Positions 24,521 through 36,000 of a stretch of 64,000 nt of DNA are shown here, piece after piece; position 1 is the stretch's first letter, and every line of letters begins with the position of its first letter. The stretch is taken from NCBI GenBank assembly GCA_947579665.1, contig OX388345.1, positions 57,837,454-57,901,453 on the forward strand. Direction: 5' to 3'. The DNA is from Sympetrum striolatum. Its lineage: Eukaryota; Arthropoda; Insecta; Odonata; Libellulidae. A program made the position numbers and the translations under genes. Under the pieces are notes generated by a model that ran no database searches, was not told the DNA's origin, and saw only the letters and a program-made list of their open reading frames with translations.

Positions 24521-25639
24521 TTCTCAAAGGAAAATGAAAATTTATGATTTGCTAAATAATTGAATAAGAATCTAAATAATTCTTCCAATTCATTTCTTGT
24601 AATATACAGATCAACCGCTCATTCTTAAATTACAGTAATTTTAAGTAGGCATGTATAATAATCAAAAAGATAACAGATTTAGCACAGGACACCTTCACTC
24701 TTGACTGAGAGTTTATGTCGAGATAGTGATTGTGTTTCAAATTAGTTGTCTTATTTTTTAAAACATAAATCATTCGTTTATCATTTATAATAAGGGCATT
24801 TCACCCTTAAGATCGGTCTTTCTGCAACTATAATTATTTGTCATATTAATCGTAATAGCTACTTGCAAACTGAGCTATAAGAACTGAATTTTTCAATAGA
24901 TACATTATCTATTTCTTGAGATGAAATGTTTTATCTGAAATGCATTTGAGTCGAGTTAAACTTCGGAATATTATCAGAAAATTTGTATTCCATTAGTTTC
25001 TACAGAAGCGAGGTCGACATTTGTAACTCCAATTCGCAGATTTGAATCGGTTTTATTTTAACAATTGGGAAATTAATAGAATCTAGCGTAGTACTTAGTC
25101 AAATAACTGAAGAATATTATTTATCTTAATATATCGCTCATATTAATCTTTAATAAATTGATGGAATTATCGGAAATATGTTGGGAATTAATCTTATGAT
25201 TTATGCTTTAAAATAAACATACGAGATCTCGCACATCTGATCGAGCTCAATGAAACATTATCTGAATGCATACTTCTCTTGTATGTTCTCTAGTTGAAAT
25301 ATCTTCAAACGACTGATGACTGACTTCAAATGACATGGTTATTATGTCAAGGTTTTATCCTTTATATTAGTTAATTAATTAATTTATTAATAATACATTA
25401 ACAAATAGCACAATACCAATTACAGATGACAATCAACAATAATAACAATAATGATCAACAAAACAAACAATAATAAAATTAATATCGCTAAGGGACGAGA
25501 TTCCAGGGATTAGAGTTAGAGAGTTCCAAATAAGTCTCTTGTAACCTTAATTAATCCTCTATATTTAAGAAATTCTCTTCTTATTTTCCTAAATGCTCTT
25601 CCTATTGAGAGTGATGGAAAATTACATCTCCATTGAAAG
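24521..25639. other. Gene-free AT-rich stretch
   Basis: TTAATTAATTAATTTATTAA occurs at about 25371-25390, followed by an A+C-rich run with AATAA steps up to 25490. Nothing else is recognised. Confidence 0.55.
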
Positions 25640-26090
25640 TCAAGAACTCATTCATGCGACGCATCACGAATTCTTCCCATGAGTTCCCACTGAAAGTTGG
25701 CAATCCTACCCGGTACGGGAAGGAGGCGCACAAATAGTAGAAGAGGGTGTTTTGGTATCGGATGTAAGGGCTTCGGAGGGTTGGTAGGGAAGAAAGGGGC
25801 TCTGGGAAGGAGGGAAAGAGTTAAGTGGAACGAATTGGATCTCGGAGTCGGCGGCGTCAGAAGCCTCACGTAACGAGGTACCCTTGGCGACTTAGGGATT
25901 CGGTGTTGGGAATGGATAATGAGCTAAGTCTGTGGGTAAGTAGTGCGAGGAGAACCCTGTAATTGGCACCGAAGAAAGAGCAAGATGGTGAAGGAAAAAG
26001 CACGAAGGAGAGTTGAAGAATCATTAGGAGGGGAAATCCTCCCTTAGAAAGGAAGGGTAAGAGAAAAATAAAACACGTAATAGAAGGAAA
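25640..26090. other. Purine-rich, GC-richer block
   Basis: The plus strand is strongly G+A-rich (for example GGGAAGGAGGCGC near 25717 and GGGAAGGAGGGAAAG near 25805). The minus-strand frames are rich in Pro, Leu and Ser, as any polypyrimidine strand would be, so they are not taken as genes. Confidence 0.3.
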
Positions 26091-26852
26091 GAAAAATATT
26101 GTACGCAAAAAATTACAAAGCAGATGTTAGTCAATGACTGGGGATGATTGTTGATGAACGCTGGAAGGAACGAGGTTTTTGGGGAAAATAAAAGATATAC
26201 TTTCATGAATATTCACTTTAAGGCTCTCTAAATCTTAATTGGCACAGACATGAGAAGTTATCTCTATGCCCCTTCTACTCGAGAAGATTATTTATATATT
26301 ATTCATTTGGATACATGTCTTGGTTTGGAATTTTATAAGACATGTTTTTGATGAATGAGTATATTTTGATGTCAACTGATCTGCAAAACAAAAGCTCCAA
26401 GCACTGAGAAGCAATAGTCCATTTGTTGAGCATTGGAATATATTAAATTGGAAAGAATGATAGGAAACCTTCATAAGGAAAGAGGATAATTCAAAGCGAA
26501 TCAGCACTATAACAACCAGCATGTGATTAACTTCATAAGGGAACCTTCTCTATATATTATGTAGAGCAGTTGACTCCTTGCTAATATTTCCATAGGACCG
26601 AATTATTACTTGGAAGGGATTCCTGGTACGCAGATAACCTGTCTCAGTTTCAATCACTGCATTCTATTATGAATTGCTGATGATTTATCTTCAATTTCAC
26701 AACAATATTCTTGTTTTTATGAAATTTCCAAATTTGAGCAGTATAGAAGATGTGGATTGTTTTAATTATATGTAAAATAGGTTACATTACCATTATTTTG
26801 AAGCGATTGAAATATATAATTATATTTTTATTACATTTCATTTGCTATTATC

Positions 26853-26984
26853 GTAGTCGTAGTAGTATTGTTAAAAGTGCTTCGACAGCTTAGGTCATTT
26901 CGCACATTGGCTCCCACCGGTAATCGAACCCGGGACCGCTTTCACCAAAGGCAAACGCGCTGTCCACATGACTATCCGGGAGCC
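26853..26984 (-). mobile_element. Complete tRNA-derived SINE with target-site duplication
   Basis: The insert is 132 bp and flanked by the direct repeat TTTGCTATTATC (26841-26852 and 26985-26996), a classic target-primed insertion. On the minus strand it starts GGCTCCCGGATAGTCATGTG and has an A box (TAGTCATGTGG) and a B box (GGTTCGATTAC). GGGAGCC pairs with the 5' GGCTCCC, giving a perfect 7-bp acceptor stem. The T stem pairs only over 4 bp. About 56 nt of non-tRNA sequence follows, ending in an ACT/ACG triplet tail. It differs from the other SINEs in the window and looks younger. A tRNA retropseudogene is the alternative. Confidence 0.8.
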
Positions 26985-26996
26985 TTTGCTATTATC

Positions 26997-28347
26997 ATTT
27001 CCATTACATTGACTATAACTAAATTTTAAATCAATCATGACTATGGTAATTATCTCCTGATAAAGAACTTGTAGAACATAATCTCAAAATATTCGTGAAA
27101 ATCTCGTTAATCCATTAACTAAGGAAATAAATGCTTTCGTATTGTGTTCTCTGGTGAAGCGTTATTAAACGCTTAGCATATTTTGCCTGTGTCCCATCGG
27201 AACTATTTATTCCAGTAGTTATAAAATAATAATAGAATTTTATGGAGGAGGTAGGCATAAAGCGATTCATGTCAGCCCCATATAAGGAGAAGAGCAATGT
27301 AAAGAGAAAGTGGAAAAATTGGGTGAAGCTGGTTGTTGGAGTAAATTAGCTATGATGATGTGAGGTTTTTATGGCGCTACTTAGCATTGAGGGCTCATGA
27401 GATAATTATTGGAGAAAGGAAGACTGATGAGATGCCTCTCGGAGGATCTCGTGCGTGTTAAAAGAGGAATTTCGACGAATTACCCTCTTCGCAGCTTGAG
27501 CACGTTTTTATGGAGTATTATCTCCTCTAGCAACGTGAGCTTTACTCCCTTCAATTTCAAACAATTGAGTCCATTTCCATTATCGGGATTTTAAGTTATA
27601 GTTACAGGTTAGATTAGCATTTCCAAGGGAAATGATTCTGTTTATTACGAAATTCCTTCTTGTCTGTCATGGAGTCATAATGTTGTAACTTAATGTTCAA
27701 GGCCAAATATGAACTAATGAAGTTGAATGTTGACCAACTTGCTGTTTATAATTCCTTGCGGCTCCGAAATAAAATTTATTTTAGTAGAATGTAATTGATA
27801 TAGTTAGAGCATTTAGCGTTAAAGTGTACTTAAATGATAATTTATTCATTTGCTTTACTATAATTTAGAATCTGTACTGTTCAGAATAAGAATGAGTCCT
27901 CTTATTGTAGAATCTAGATCAAAAGCAAATTTAATATTTATTTTAAGCTAAATATCGTATGATTTATACATTAACGAAATTGTTAATGAAATAGTACTTT
28001 TTAATTACTATTCATGGCGAATAAATAGAACTAAATATTTCAGTTTTCACAGAAAAGTTTTATTCAAACTGACGACTAAAACTGTAATTTCCACGCATTA
28101 GTGTCATTCTTAAGTGACTCCAAGTATTTAGTTTAATTTATACACCATGTTAGAAGGTTCCACGAAGTGATGGCTGAAGTAATCCATTACTGTTTAATTC
28201 ACTTTTAAATCCATTACATCTATATGTGCTTATCATTTGTCGTTTGATTCAAAGAGAAATGTTTTCTATTAAAATAATAAAACAGCATGTATTGCGATTA
28301 AATTGTTAGATAACTCAATTAAAGTGTAATATGTATTACGATAATTT
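26997..28347. other. Gene-free AT-rich stretch
   Basis: No gene or repeat is recognised. A GC-richer spot at about 27380-27590 carries a short frame without protein features. Confidence 0.55.
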
Positions 28348-28880
28348 TAATAATAATAATAACGGGCCTTATTCAGAGCGAGATTGAGGCTATAAAGTAT
28401 CTTCTTACACCTAACCCTTCCTCATGTAAATTTAAAAACGAGATAGCTTGAAAAAAGAAAACAGAAAAAGACTAAGTACTTAGTGGATAAAAAAATTAAT
28501 CTAGGAGCCTAGGAAAAAATTTCCCTTGCAGGAAAACACCCTCTAGAAGGGGGGTGTGAATAACCTGCGAAACCTATAGATAGGAAAACTAAATTAAGTG
28601 ATGAAATAAGATTAAATGAGATATAAATGACAAGAAAAAAAGCAATAATTTCATTAAAAAGAACAAAAATTTACACATAAGCAGGTCAAAATAGACTGAT
28701 AAACATGCTAGTAAATAAACAATTAATCGAAAAACTGTCTAAACAATTAGTAAGGAAAGACAGAGTAAAAGTTAGAGAAAATATTAGACTGATAAATATA
28801 CTTATAAATAAATAATTAATCAAAAACGGTACAAACAATTAAAAATACGAAGAAAATTAGAGTATGAGTTAGTTAGGGTA
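28348..28880 (-). mobile_element. LINE 3' end with nested stem-loop (copy 2)
   Basis: Read on the minus strand, the end is CTCGCTCTGAATAAGGCCCG followed by (TTA)n at 28348-28362, matching copies at 10834 and 44540. About 165-205 nt upstream of the tail is a two-tier stem-loop: GCAGG (28528-28532) pairs with CCTGC (28564-28568), enclosing ACACCC (28536-28541) paired with GGGTGT (28552-28557). The same structure is at 44573-44613. Further upstream, a 93-bp unit beginning AGACTGATAAA is present twice (28693 and 28786). The left boundary of the element beyond 28880 is unclear. No reverse-transcriptase coding is seen. Confidence 0.6.
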
Positions 28881-29879
28881 AACTGGTCAAGAAATTTGTG
28901 CGAGTAATAATTTTATGTTCGTATGAACGAAGTAAAATAAGATGGTGTGCAATAATTTTCCTGTCCCAGCAACGCGGTGTCGTTACAAAGTTCTCATGAA
29001 AACAAAACCAGTTATACGCACGAATAAGTACATTGATAGGCGACAATCGACAACGTCGTCTGAGACGACACTAGGGATGGGCGCACAACGTCCGAAATAC
29101 GTGCCTTATGGCACTTCTGGAAGTTCTGCCCTTTGAGTTCTCCCTTGAGGTTCTGCACTCACATTTGTGGTTGGAGGTTTTATACTTTGTCTCCACTCGT
29201 TGATACAAAGTGTGAGAAGAGACAATGGAAGAAAATTTTCGCGGGTAACAGATCACTGCATAAAAAGTGCCTTTCTTTTCCTCCATTCAAAGGTAGCGAT
29301 GAGTCGAAACGGAAGAATGAAGAAAATAGGAAAGTGCGCCAACCACATTTTGTTTATGGGCCCATACATCAATATGTCTCCAAATTTACTTTTCTCTATT
29401 TTCTGATTTTAATTGTATGTAAGATTATTCATTCATATTGAAAGAGTATTCATCGTGAGTAAATTTAGAAGTTGATGCGGTTTACCTGATTTTCTATAGT
29501 TCTAAGTTATAAGAATGATATGAGTTTTGTTTCAGGAATATACACGGCTGTGATTACCATAGGCAATGAGATCAAAAGAAAATAAAATCAACAAAATGGA
29601 ACTGCTTCAATAATACTTGGAGGAATTCTATCACACAAAAGAATTTATTGTAAATATTTTGTACAGTAATATTAAGAAACTAGTACAATGCCACACGATT
29701 AACAAATACCGGCGTACCACCGAACCCGGTGTATTTGTAAATAATCAGTAAGAAGGGCTGGAATTTATACCCTCCTAACTATACCTTTTGCCTAATTTTT
29801 ATTTTTATGTTGATTGAGACTTAATATATCAATTGATATTAAATAACTGTTCAGGTATAGATATTTGCAATTTGTTATC
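28881..29879. other. Gene-free stretch with GC-richer core
   Basis: A GC-richer core at about 28960-29300 contains the 7-bp inverted repeat GTCGTCT.AGACGAC near 29053-29068. It could be the 5' continuation of the LINE copy on its left, but no reverse-transcriptase motif is readable. Confidence 0.35.
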
Positions 29880-29887
29880 CTCTACAG

Positions 29888-30211
29888 CAGGGCTCTCCAA
29901 ACTTTTCAGCCCGAGGGCCGCATTAACTATCAAACGTCAGCTTGGGGGCCGACTACATACTCGAGGTCCAATTAAAAAAGAATCAAAACATAGATGTTGT
30001 TTTTAATTATTAATTTTCATATTATTGTATATAATAATTATTCTATTTTAATTCGGTAAAATCGTTACGTCCACGTAAGCGGCGGCTGATCTTGACAGGA
30101 TACACGTACATTTCCGTGATTCTTTTCCGTAGATAAAAAGGTCTCCACGGGCCGGATAAGAGAGCCTCGCGGGCCGCATTTGGCCTGCGGAACGTCGTTT
30201 GGACACCCCTG
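29888..30211. mobile_element. Non-autonomous hAT-type DNA transposon (MITE)
   Basis: The 324-bp element starts CAGGGCTCTCCAAAC. Its other end, read inward on the opposite strand, starts CAGGGGTGTCCAAAC. Both subterminal regions carry GGGCCGCATT-type blocks. It is flanked by 8-bp duplications, CTCTACAG (29880-29887) and CTCCACAG (30212-30219), which differ at one base. Eight-bp duplications with T at position 2 and A at position 7, and CAG-starting ends, are characteristic of the hAT superfamily. The interior is AT-rich and encodes no transposase, so it depended on an autonomous relative. The TSD mismatch indicates some age. Just outside the right duplication the sequence reads CAGGGTTCTTAA, itself resembling a hAT end. 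Confidence 0.88.
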
Positions 30212-30219
30212 CTCCACAG

Positions 30220-33200
30220 CAGGGTTCTTAAGCTAATATCCTCAAATAACCTTCCGGCGACAGCTTTGAATATTAGTGTATTGTAATATTAAAATATGAA
30301 TACACTAGTATCCATTTAGACTCCAAATCCCTCCTCTATAAATATACAGCTCTACAAATAATTGACTCCAATACTTGACACATCTGTATTGCTTTATTAC
30401 TTCGGAAAATCCTTTGATTGTTGATTTCTGAGAGAATTGTAACAAAGCATCATTTTCTGGGTGAGAAAACTTAATAGTTAGTCTAATATTCACCAGAGCG
30501 ATATTTACTCTGATGATTGAGTCTACTGTTGAATATCTTACCCATCATACTTCTTGTGAGGGATGCAATGGCGGTGGCAAAAGAGAGGGCATGAATTGCG
30601 ATTAAATAGAGGGATGAAGAGGAAGTGGAAGAATCAAGGAAAAATAATTGAGAGTAGAGTTAAAGAGAGTGAGGTGGCAGAATTCATTCAGAGGAGACTG
30701 AATTCCCCGCTATGGTTATGGAGATGCAGCGGCGATGGCTGGCGCCGCGAAATAACTGAACTTCCATAACTGCGCGATTAAAAAGGACTGCGGAAAAGGA
30801 ATATCGAAGTTTGATGCGTTAGAAAATATGGGATGCGAATAGCGGTTATCGGTTTTGCATGAAAACGTCTGTCTGAATCATCCGTCGACTTATGATATAC
30901 ACAGGAAGGGAAAGCAATACGGAAAGATTACTGAAGATTTCCTGCAAATCAAGCGTTATTGTTCTAATAGCATTGTGACACCAAAGGGGTAAAATAACGG
31001 AGTTCGCTTATTTAATTCCACCTTTTTATAATGTTAATTTGTCCTCCGAAAGATGAAACAACACTAATTAGTTGTGATAATACGGAGTGTAAAACAGCAA
31101 TTATTTTATCAAAAGCGAATGTTTCCGTAAGGTTTTCGTAGGTGTTCTTGCTGTACCTGTGAATGCAATAAAAGAAGGGAAAATCAAAATTTAGCGCGTC
31201 TTAGGTTCAAGAATATATGTATGTATGTATCCCTATGTATCTATGACTAGGTAGTCAAAGTTTAAGACGAAGGTTTTCCCCTTACTATTCTTCCGGATTT
31301 TCTCGTCTGTCTAATTTGCGGCGGACTCGTATTCATAACTGGGTTTTGAGGAAGCAATGCTGAAGTTGAATAGGGTGCAGTCTAAATGCAGTAACACATG
31401 GCATCAAATTTGGTAAGATTCATAAGGATACGAAGAGCTCGTTGTCTTCAGCTCTCCTTCGTTGGCATTACATGCGTTTGTATACAGTATTAGTGCGGAA
31501 AATACTCCACTGGGCAGTTAGACTCGGCGTTTAGAAACACATAAAATCTACCTCTGCCATTTATTTTTCCATGGCCATGAGATAAGGCGGTCGGGATCAT
31601 CAATTTAGGGACGTCAAAAGATAGTTCTATTGATAACAAACTGAATGTCACAGTGCCGTAATTTTAGTTCCCTTCGCTTACTTATTTGGTGAACAAGGAG
31701 TTGATTTCCAGCGAAATGTGTGAAAGAAATTTTTGTATTTGGTTTCAACTGGAGTAAGCAGTGAGATTTCCTCGTTGCTATTTTAGTCATCTCATTGAAA
31801 TGGACTATAATGGATCAATAGATTGGCAGAATCGCGCAATTAAAGGGAAAATCAAAAGCCGTGAAATATGAGTACCGAGTTGGAGAAAATGTTTCAGTAA
31901 ACTTTATGTACAGCGTAATAGTGTATCTTAAGATTGGTGTAATTGAGAGCTAGAGGAATGAGTTTTATTGGTTAGCGAGTAGAATAGTTAAAATCGACAT
32001 TGAATGACCGAAAAACTTATACCTGCGAAATTACCTAAGCTGGAGAAGCAATTTCAACAATACTACTAGTAGTACGTAATACTATAATATAAAAATATTG
32101 TTTTTAAAAGTGTTTGGAGTTGAATTAATACTTTGGCAAATTTCAAAAAGATATTTCTATTTTACTTATAGATAAGACTTGGGCGATATATGTTTATGAT
32201 CTCAGACAACTTCATTCTGCTAAGAATGTTTATTTGTGTATTTCTTAGGTCATTTCCAACATATGCACATCTACTTTCTCCATTTCATCGATCTTTAATC
32301 CTCGTTTCCGTATAGACTGTGCTTTTCGCTTGCGCTATTTGATTGATCAGTGCTTATGTGTTTCACTTCTGCATTAGGTCGGCCTCTGTTGTCATGGGTG
32401 GTTGTGCTTATATCCGCATTATATATACATTTACTTTTTTTGCGTTTGATCTTCCTTTCCATTTTCCATTTGTCTGTGTCAGTTGAGTGTGTACAATTTT
32501 TATCTTATGCATTTCAGTATGGAAGTACCAGTCAGATTCATAATACGCTTATGTTCCACAAAGAATTAATCTGTGGTTTTAGAGTGATTTATAATTTCTT
32601 TCTGTTACTCTTATTAAATCTTCATTTTATTGCCCCCATTGTCTCATTCTGAAAATTTCTCCGATAAACGGTGCTTTTAATCCTGAATTGGACTTGATCT
32701 TTAAGTATATTTTTATATTTATTGCACGAATATTGTCAAGGGTAATTGAAAATCATAATTAATAATAAGAAACAATTAAAATACTTCGATAATAATATAA
32801 TACACTCAGTAAAATATTTTGAATGAGGTAGAAACCATTGAATATTCTGTCCTATAGGGCCTGCCTTGAAGTTTTGGCCATACCATTGTACGTTATCTCA
32901 CACTTTGAATTATCTTTCAGGTTGACGAGGAAGCTATACGATCATAACCTCTTCACTGACTGTAGCTTGACCTAATATGGACAAGGATAGAGGTTTCATT
33001 GATTTGACGATTAGGTTAGGGTCATAGGACGATCGGTATAAACTTTTACGGAGATGCATGACACCAACAGAGGAGAATTCAACGCTAGTGAGAGTGTTCA
33101 AGGAGAAATTAAGGTCCATGGAAGGGTTTAGAAGTAAGCAGATATCGGTGAGTGCGAAATCATTCTTTAAAAATCTTTTTTAGTTCTTTACCGCTACTAG

Positions 33201-33539
33201 TCCGTGAATATTTTGCATTTATATTTATATTAAAAGGATAAATTATTCAATTACGGTGCACAGACGAAATTTTTAGAACACTTTATGGAACATTTTCACT
33301 CCTTGTACAACCTTTTTACTACACAGATTTCCCCGTATCAGCAGATTACTTAAAGGTTTAGGAACAGAAAGTTATTCGAGTAGATACATTATTTTTTTCC
33401 CGCAATAGTGGCACTTTATTTTAGTTAATAATTCCTCGCCTTTTACTCTCAGTAATAATAAAAAATATTCATAGTGGGATATTTATTTTTTATTACTCAG
33501 TAATTTTCCCAAGCTTACTTTTCTCTTGGAAGAGTTTTA
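30220..33539. other. Gene-free stretch with GC-richer patches
   Basis: GC-richer patches occur at about 30560-30800 and 31290-31700. A short ATGT repeat run is at 31215-31232. The reading frames are short and unrecognised; the frame at 32350-32652 is hydrophobic but has no other sign of coding. Confidence 0.5.
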
Positions 33540-33830
33540 CGAGGGAATCATCACTTACCACACATTTTCAGGATTCTCTTTAAAGCGAGGAATGTAACAA
33601 GGGTGTATGGACCACGCACACAACAGTTTGACGAGGTCATCGACTCAGCGGCCCAAAGGAAGTTCCAATCACGTATTTGCAATTCACTGCAACATTATTC
33701 ACACCCGCTCCCAATAAATCCGTCAGATTAAACCGCTATGTAAACTTATTTCGTCTTATGCCGCCGTCTGGCCAATCAGTCTAAAGGGAAAGAAAAATAA
33801 ATTACGGGGAGAGTAAATGAATTGGAATTG
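33540..33830. promoter_or_regulatory. GC-richer island with CCAAT box
   Basis: GGCCAATCAG (33770-33779) is a perfect match to the NF-Y CCAAT-box consensus and sits inside a GC-richer block. There is no nearby TATA box or recognised transcript, so promoter function is speculative. Confidence 0.2.
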
Positions 33831-35279
33831 AAGATGTTTAATTGCTACTGCTAACGATCGTGGCGGAAATGTAAGCTATGAATATAAAAAAGGGAGGATT
33901 GAGAAACGAAGGCTAATTTGAATAAGAGAAGAGTTTGCGAATTATAATTATAATGATGACTGACGATAAGGAAATCTTGGATTGGAAACAATCGGTCAGA
34001 GTACAAAGACATTGAAAGAAAGATTATGGGTGTAAGGGCAGTCTTGTCGTTCACCGAGGAATTATGTTTTGGTAATTACTATCTCGATTTAAGTGTTTAT
34101 AATTACTATTAGGGACTTTTTTGAATCCCTCTTGTAACAATTAAAACAACTTAATATATGTATTTCAAGAGAAATGAAACGAGAATCTTATACTTTTGGG
34201 ATTAAATATTGCTTTTACATTTACTGAAATTTCCTGGATACCAATTAGTTCAATAAATCAATTCAGTTTTATTGCTGTAAAACATAATTAGAAGTAGGTT
34301 CACATTTCGAGATTCCTGTTTAACACCAATATTTTCTATGCTTTGTAGAAACTCAAGTTAGTGATAGCATTTTGGGGAAAGAAAGTACTTGAATTTGAGA
34401 CTCCCTTTTTCAGACACTAAAATGAAATTTGACCGAATGCAAATTGGACAGTGTCTTTGTATCGGTTTCTCTTTTCTATGTGTATAATTCAGCATGGGTA
34501 AACAAAGGACCTCAAATAAGGTATCGTTAAAAAAGAGAGCTTGTTCATGTCATGTTGAAGTTGCACGTAATTTCTCTCAAAACTAACTTTGTTTCTCTTG
34601 GCAAGAAGGCGTTTACTTAACGACTGAACTGAGCAGAATACCAGCAGATGTCGACGAAAGTGAGCTCTAGTACAGTGCCTCACAGTCGATGTGTCTTGGG
34701 TTATCTACATGCCGTGGGTCGTTGTATGCCATTCCTGTCGTGGGTATGCCCAAATCTACAGGGAAAACCTACTTCTCAAATTCTTTAGCTCGCTTTTGCT
34801 TAATTATATCAGATAATTTTAGTTTGATAAGAAGTCGTTTCGATTGATATTTTGGAGAGACATAATAATCTAACGTGATGATTTAATAAATGTCCATGGA
34901 TTTTCTATTCTGATAATGCATTGAAATTCTGGCTGATTCTGGGATCTTGTAAACTAATTACTTGCATTCCGGTACGTTCTTTACTGTTATGCAAGCATTT
35001 ATATTAATTTATCTTTGTGAATTGTATTTGTACTGTTTTGTTTGCCTTTCTGATCTTTCTCAACCTGCTTTTTCCATAAGAATTTACTTTACTATCCGTA
35101 GGTTTCGCAGTTTTTTTAAATCCCCCTTCTTGCTTTTTCCCATTTTCCAGCTGTGGTGTATGTTTTCCTAAGTAGACCTAAGGTTTTTGAACCCGCAATG
35201 TAGCTTTATTCAGTGTACTCTTACAATCACGCCCTAATGAAAGACGCTTTATTATTATTGATCTTTTTGAGACTCCCTG
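33831..35279. other. Gene-free AT-rich stretch
   Basis: No gene, RNA gene or repeat is recognised. Confidence 0.6.
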
Positions 35280-36000
35280 ATGTTTTGGTCACCATTAGGA
35301 CGTCTGGAAGTCACGAAATCCCAAGGTTCTAACGGCAAGAAGTTAAGGGAAAGAGAATAAAACATAATTCGCAATATCTTTGCGCCTTCATCTCATTTCC
35401 CTTCGGTGCCATTCGCTCGCGACCACCGCAGCGCATAGCCTCCGAGTCGGTGGACTGGGCCCGAGGGGGAAGAAAGGTTTTCACGGCTAACGACCGGGAA
35501 AGTGCCCGTATATGATTCGCCATCGCGCCCCCAATCAGACAAATGCGGATCAGCGATCCATTCCTCACCCATTCCTCCGTCATAAATTCGACCACCTCCG
35601 CTTTTTAGTCTTTCCATGGATTTCGCAATCGCCAGAGATCTGCTTCCTCCTTGGAGCGAGTTTTGTGGTTATCGCGAGGGGCGTACTCAATTAAAGGCTA
35701 TTTCTCTGGGATTGTTTGAGTGGCGTGCAGAGGGGATTAAAAAGTCACGTGATGGGCGGGAAAGAGGGAATTATGGGACTGTTGTCGTTGGGGACGAATG
35801 GAAAACCTGTTTCGATTGTGAGAGAGACGGCTGAGTTGCCAGGTGGCGCTATGCGGGTTCTCTTTGTTTCCGAGCGGATTCTTTGGGGATTACAGCCACG
35901 GATTTACTCCCCGCTTTTAATTGGCTTAGCGTCGCGTAATGTCGGATTTCGATATTCGCATGGCGGCCGAAGATAAGGTAGACCACTTAACGCTCTGAAG
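35280..36000. promoter_or_regulatory. GC-rich island with CTCF-like site and palindromic E-box
   Basis: This is one of the most GC-rich blocks of the window. TTGCCAGGTGGCGCTATG at 35837-35854 contains the CTCF core AGGTGGCGC. TCACGTGA at 35745-35752 is a full palindromic E-box of the USF/TFE/Myc type. Several overlapping frames exist on both strands, but none resembles a protein. Insulator or promoter activity is inference from motif matches. Confidence 0.35.

Noticed and set aside
26908..26984. Functional tRNA gene on the minus strand
   Set aside because: The acceptor stem is perfect, but the T stem pairs only over 4 bp, extra 3' sequence with a triplet tail follows, and a target-site duplication surrounds the whole, so it is a SINE or retropseudogene.
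28348..28880. CRISPR-like or satellite array at the 93-bp duplication
   Set aside because: Only two diverged units and no spacer structure; it lies within a retrotransposon relic in eukaryotic DNA.
30509..30530. Further CTGATGA word as hammerhead core
   Set aside because: No GAAA at suitable distance and no flanking stems; the same applies to CTGATGA words near 25316 and 26678.
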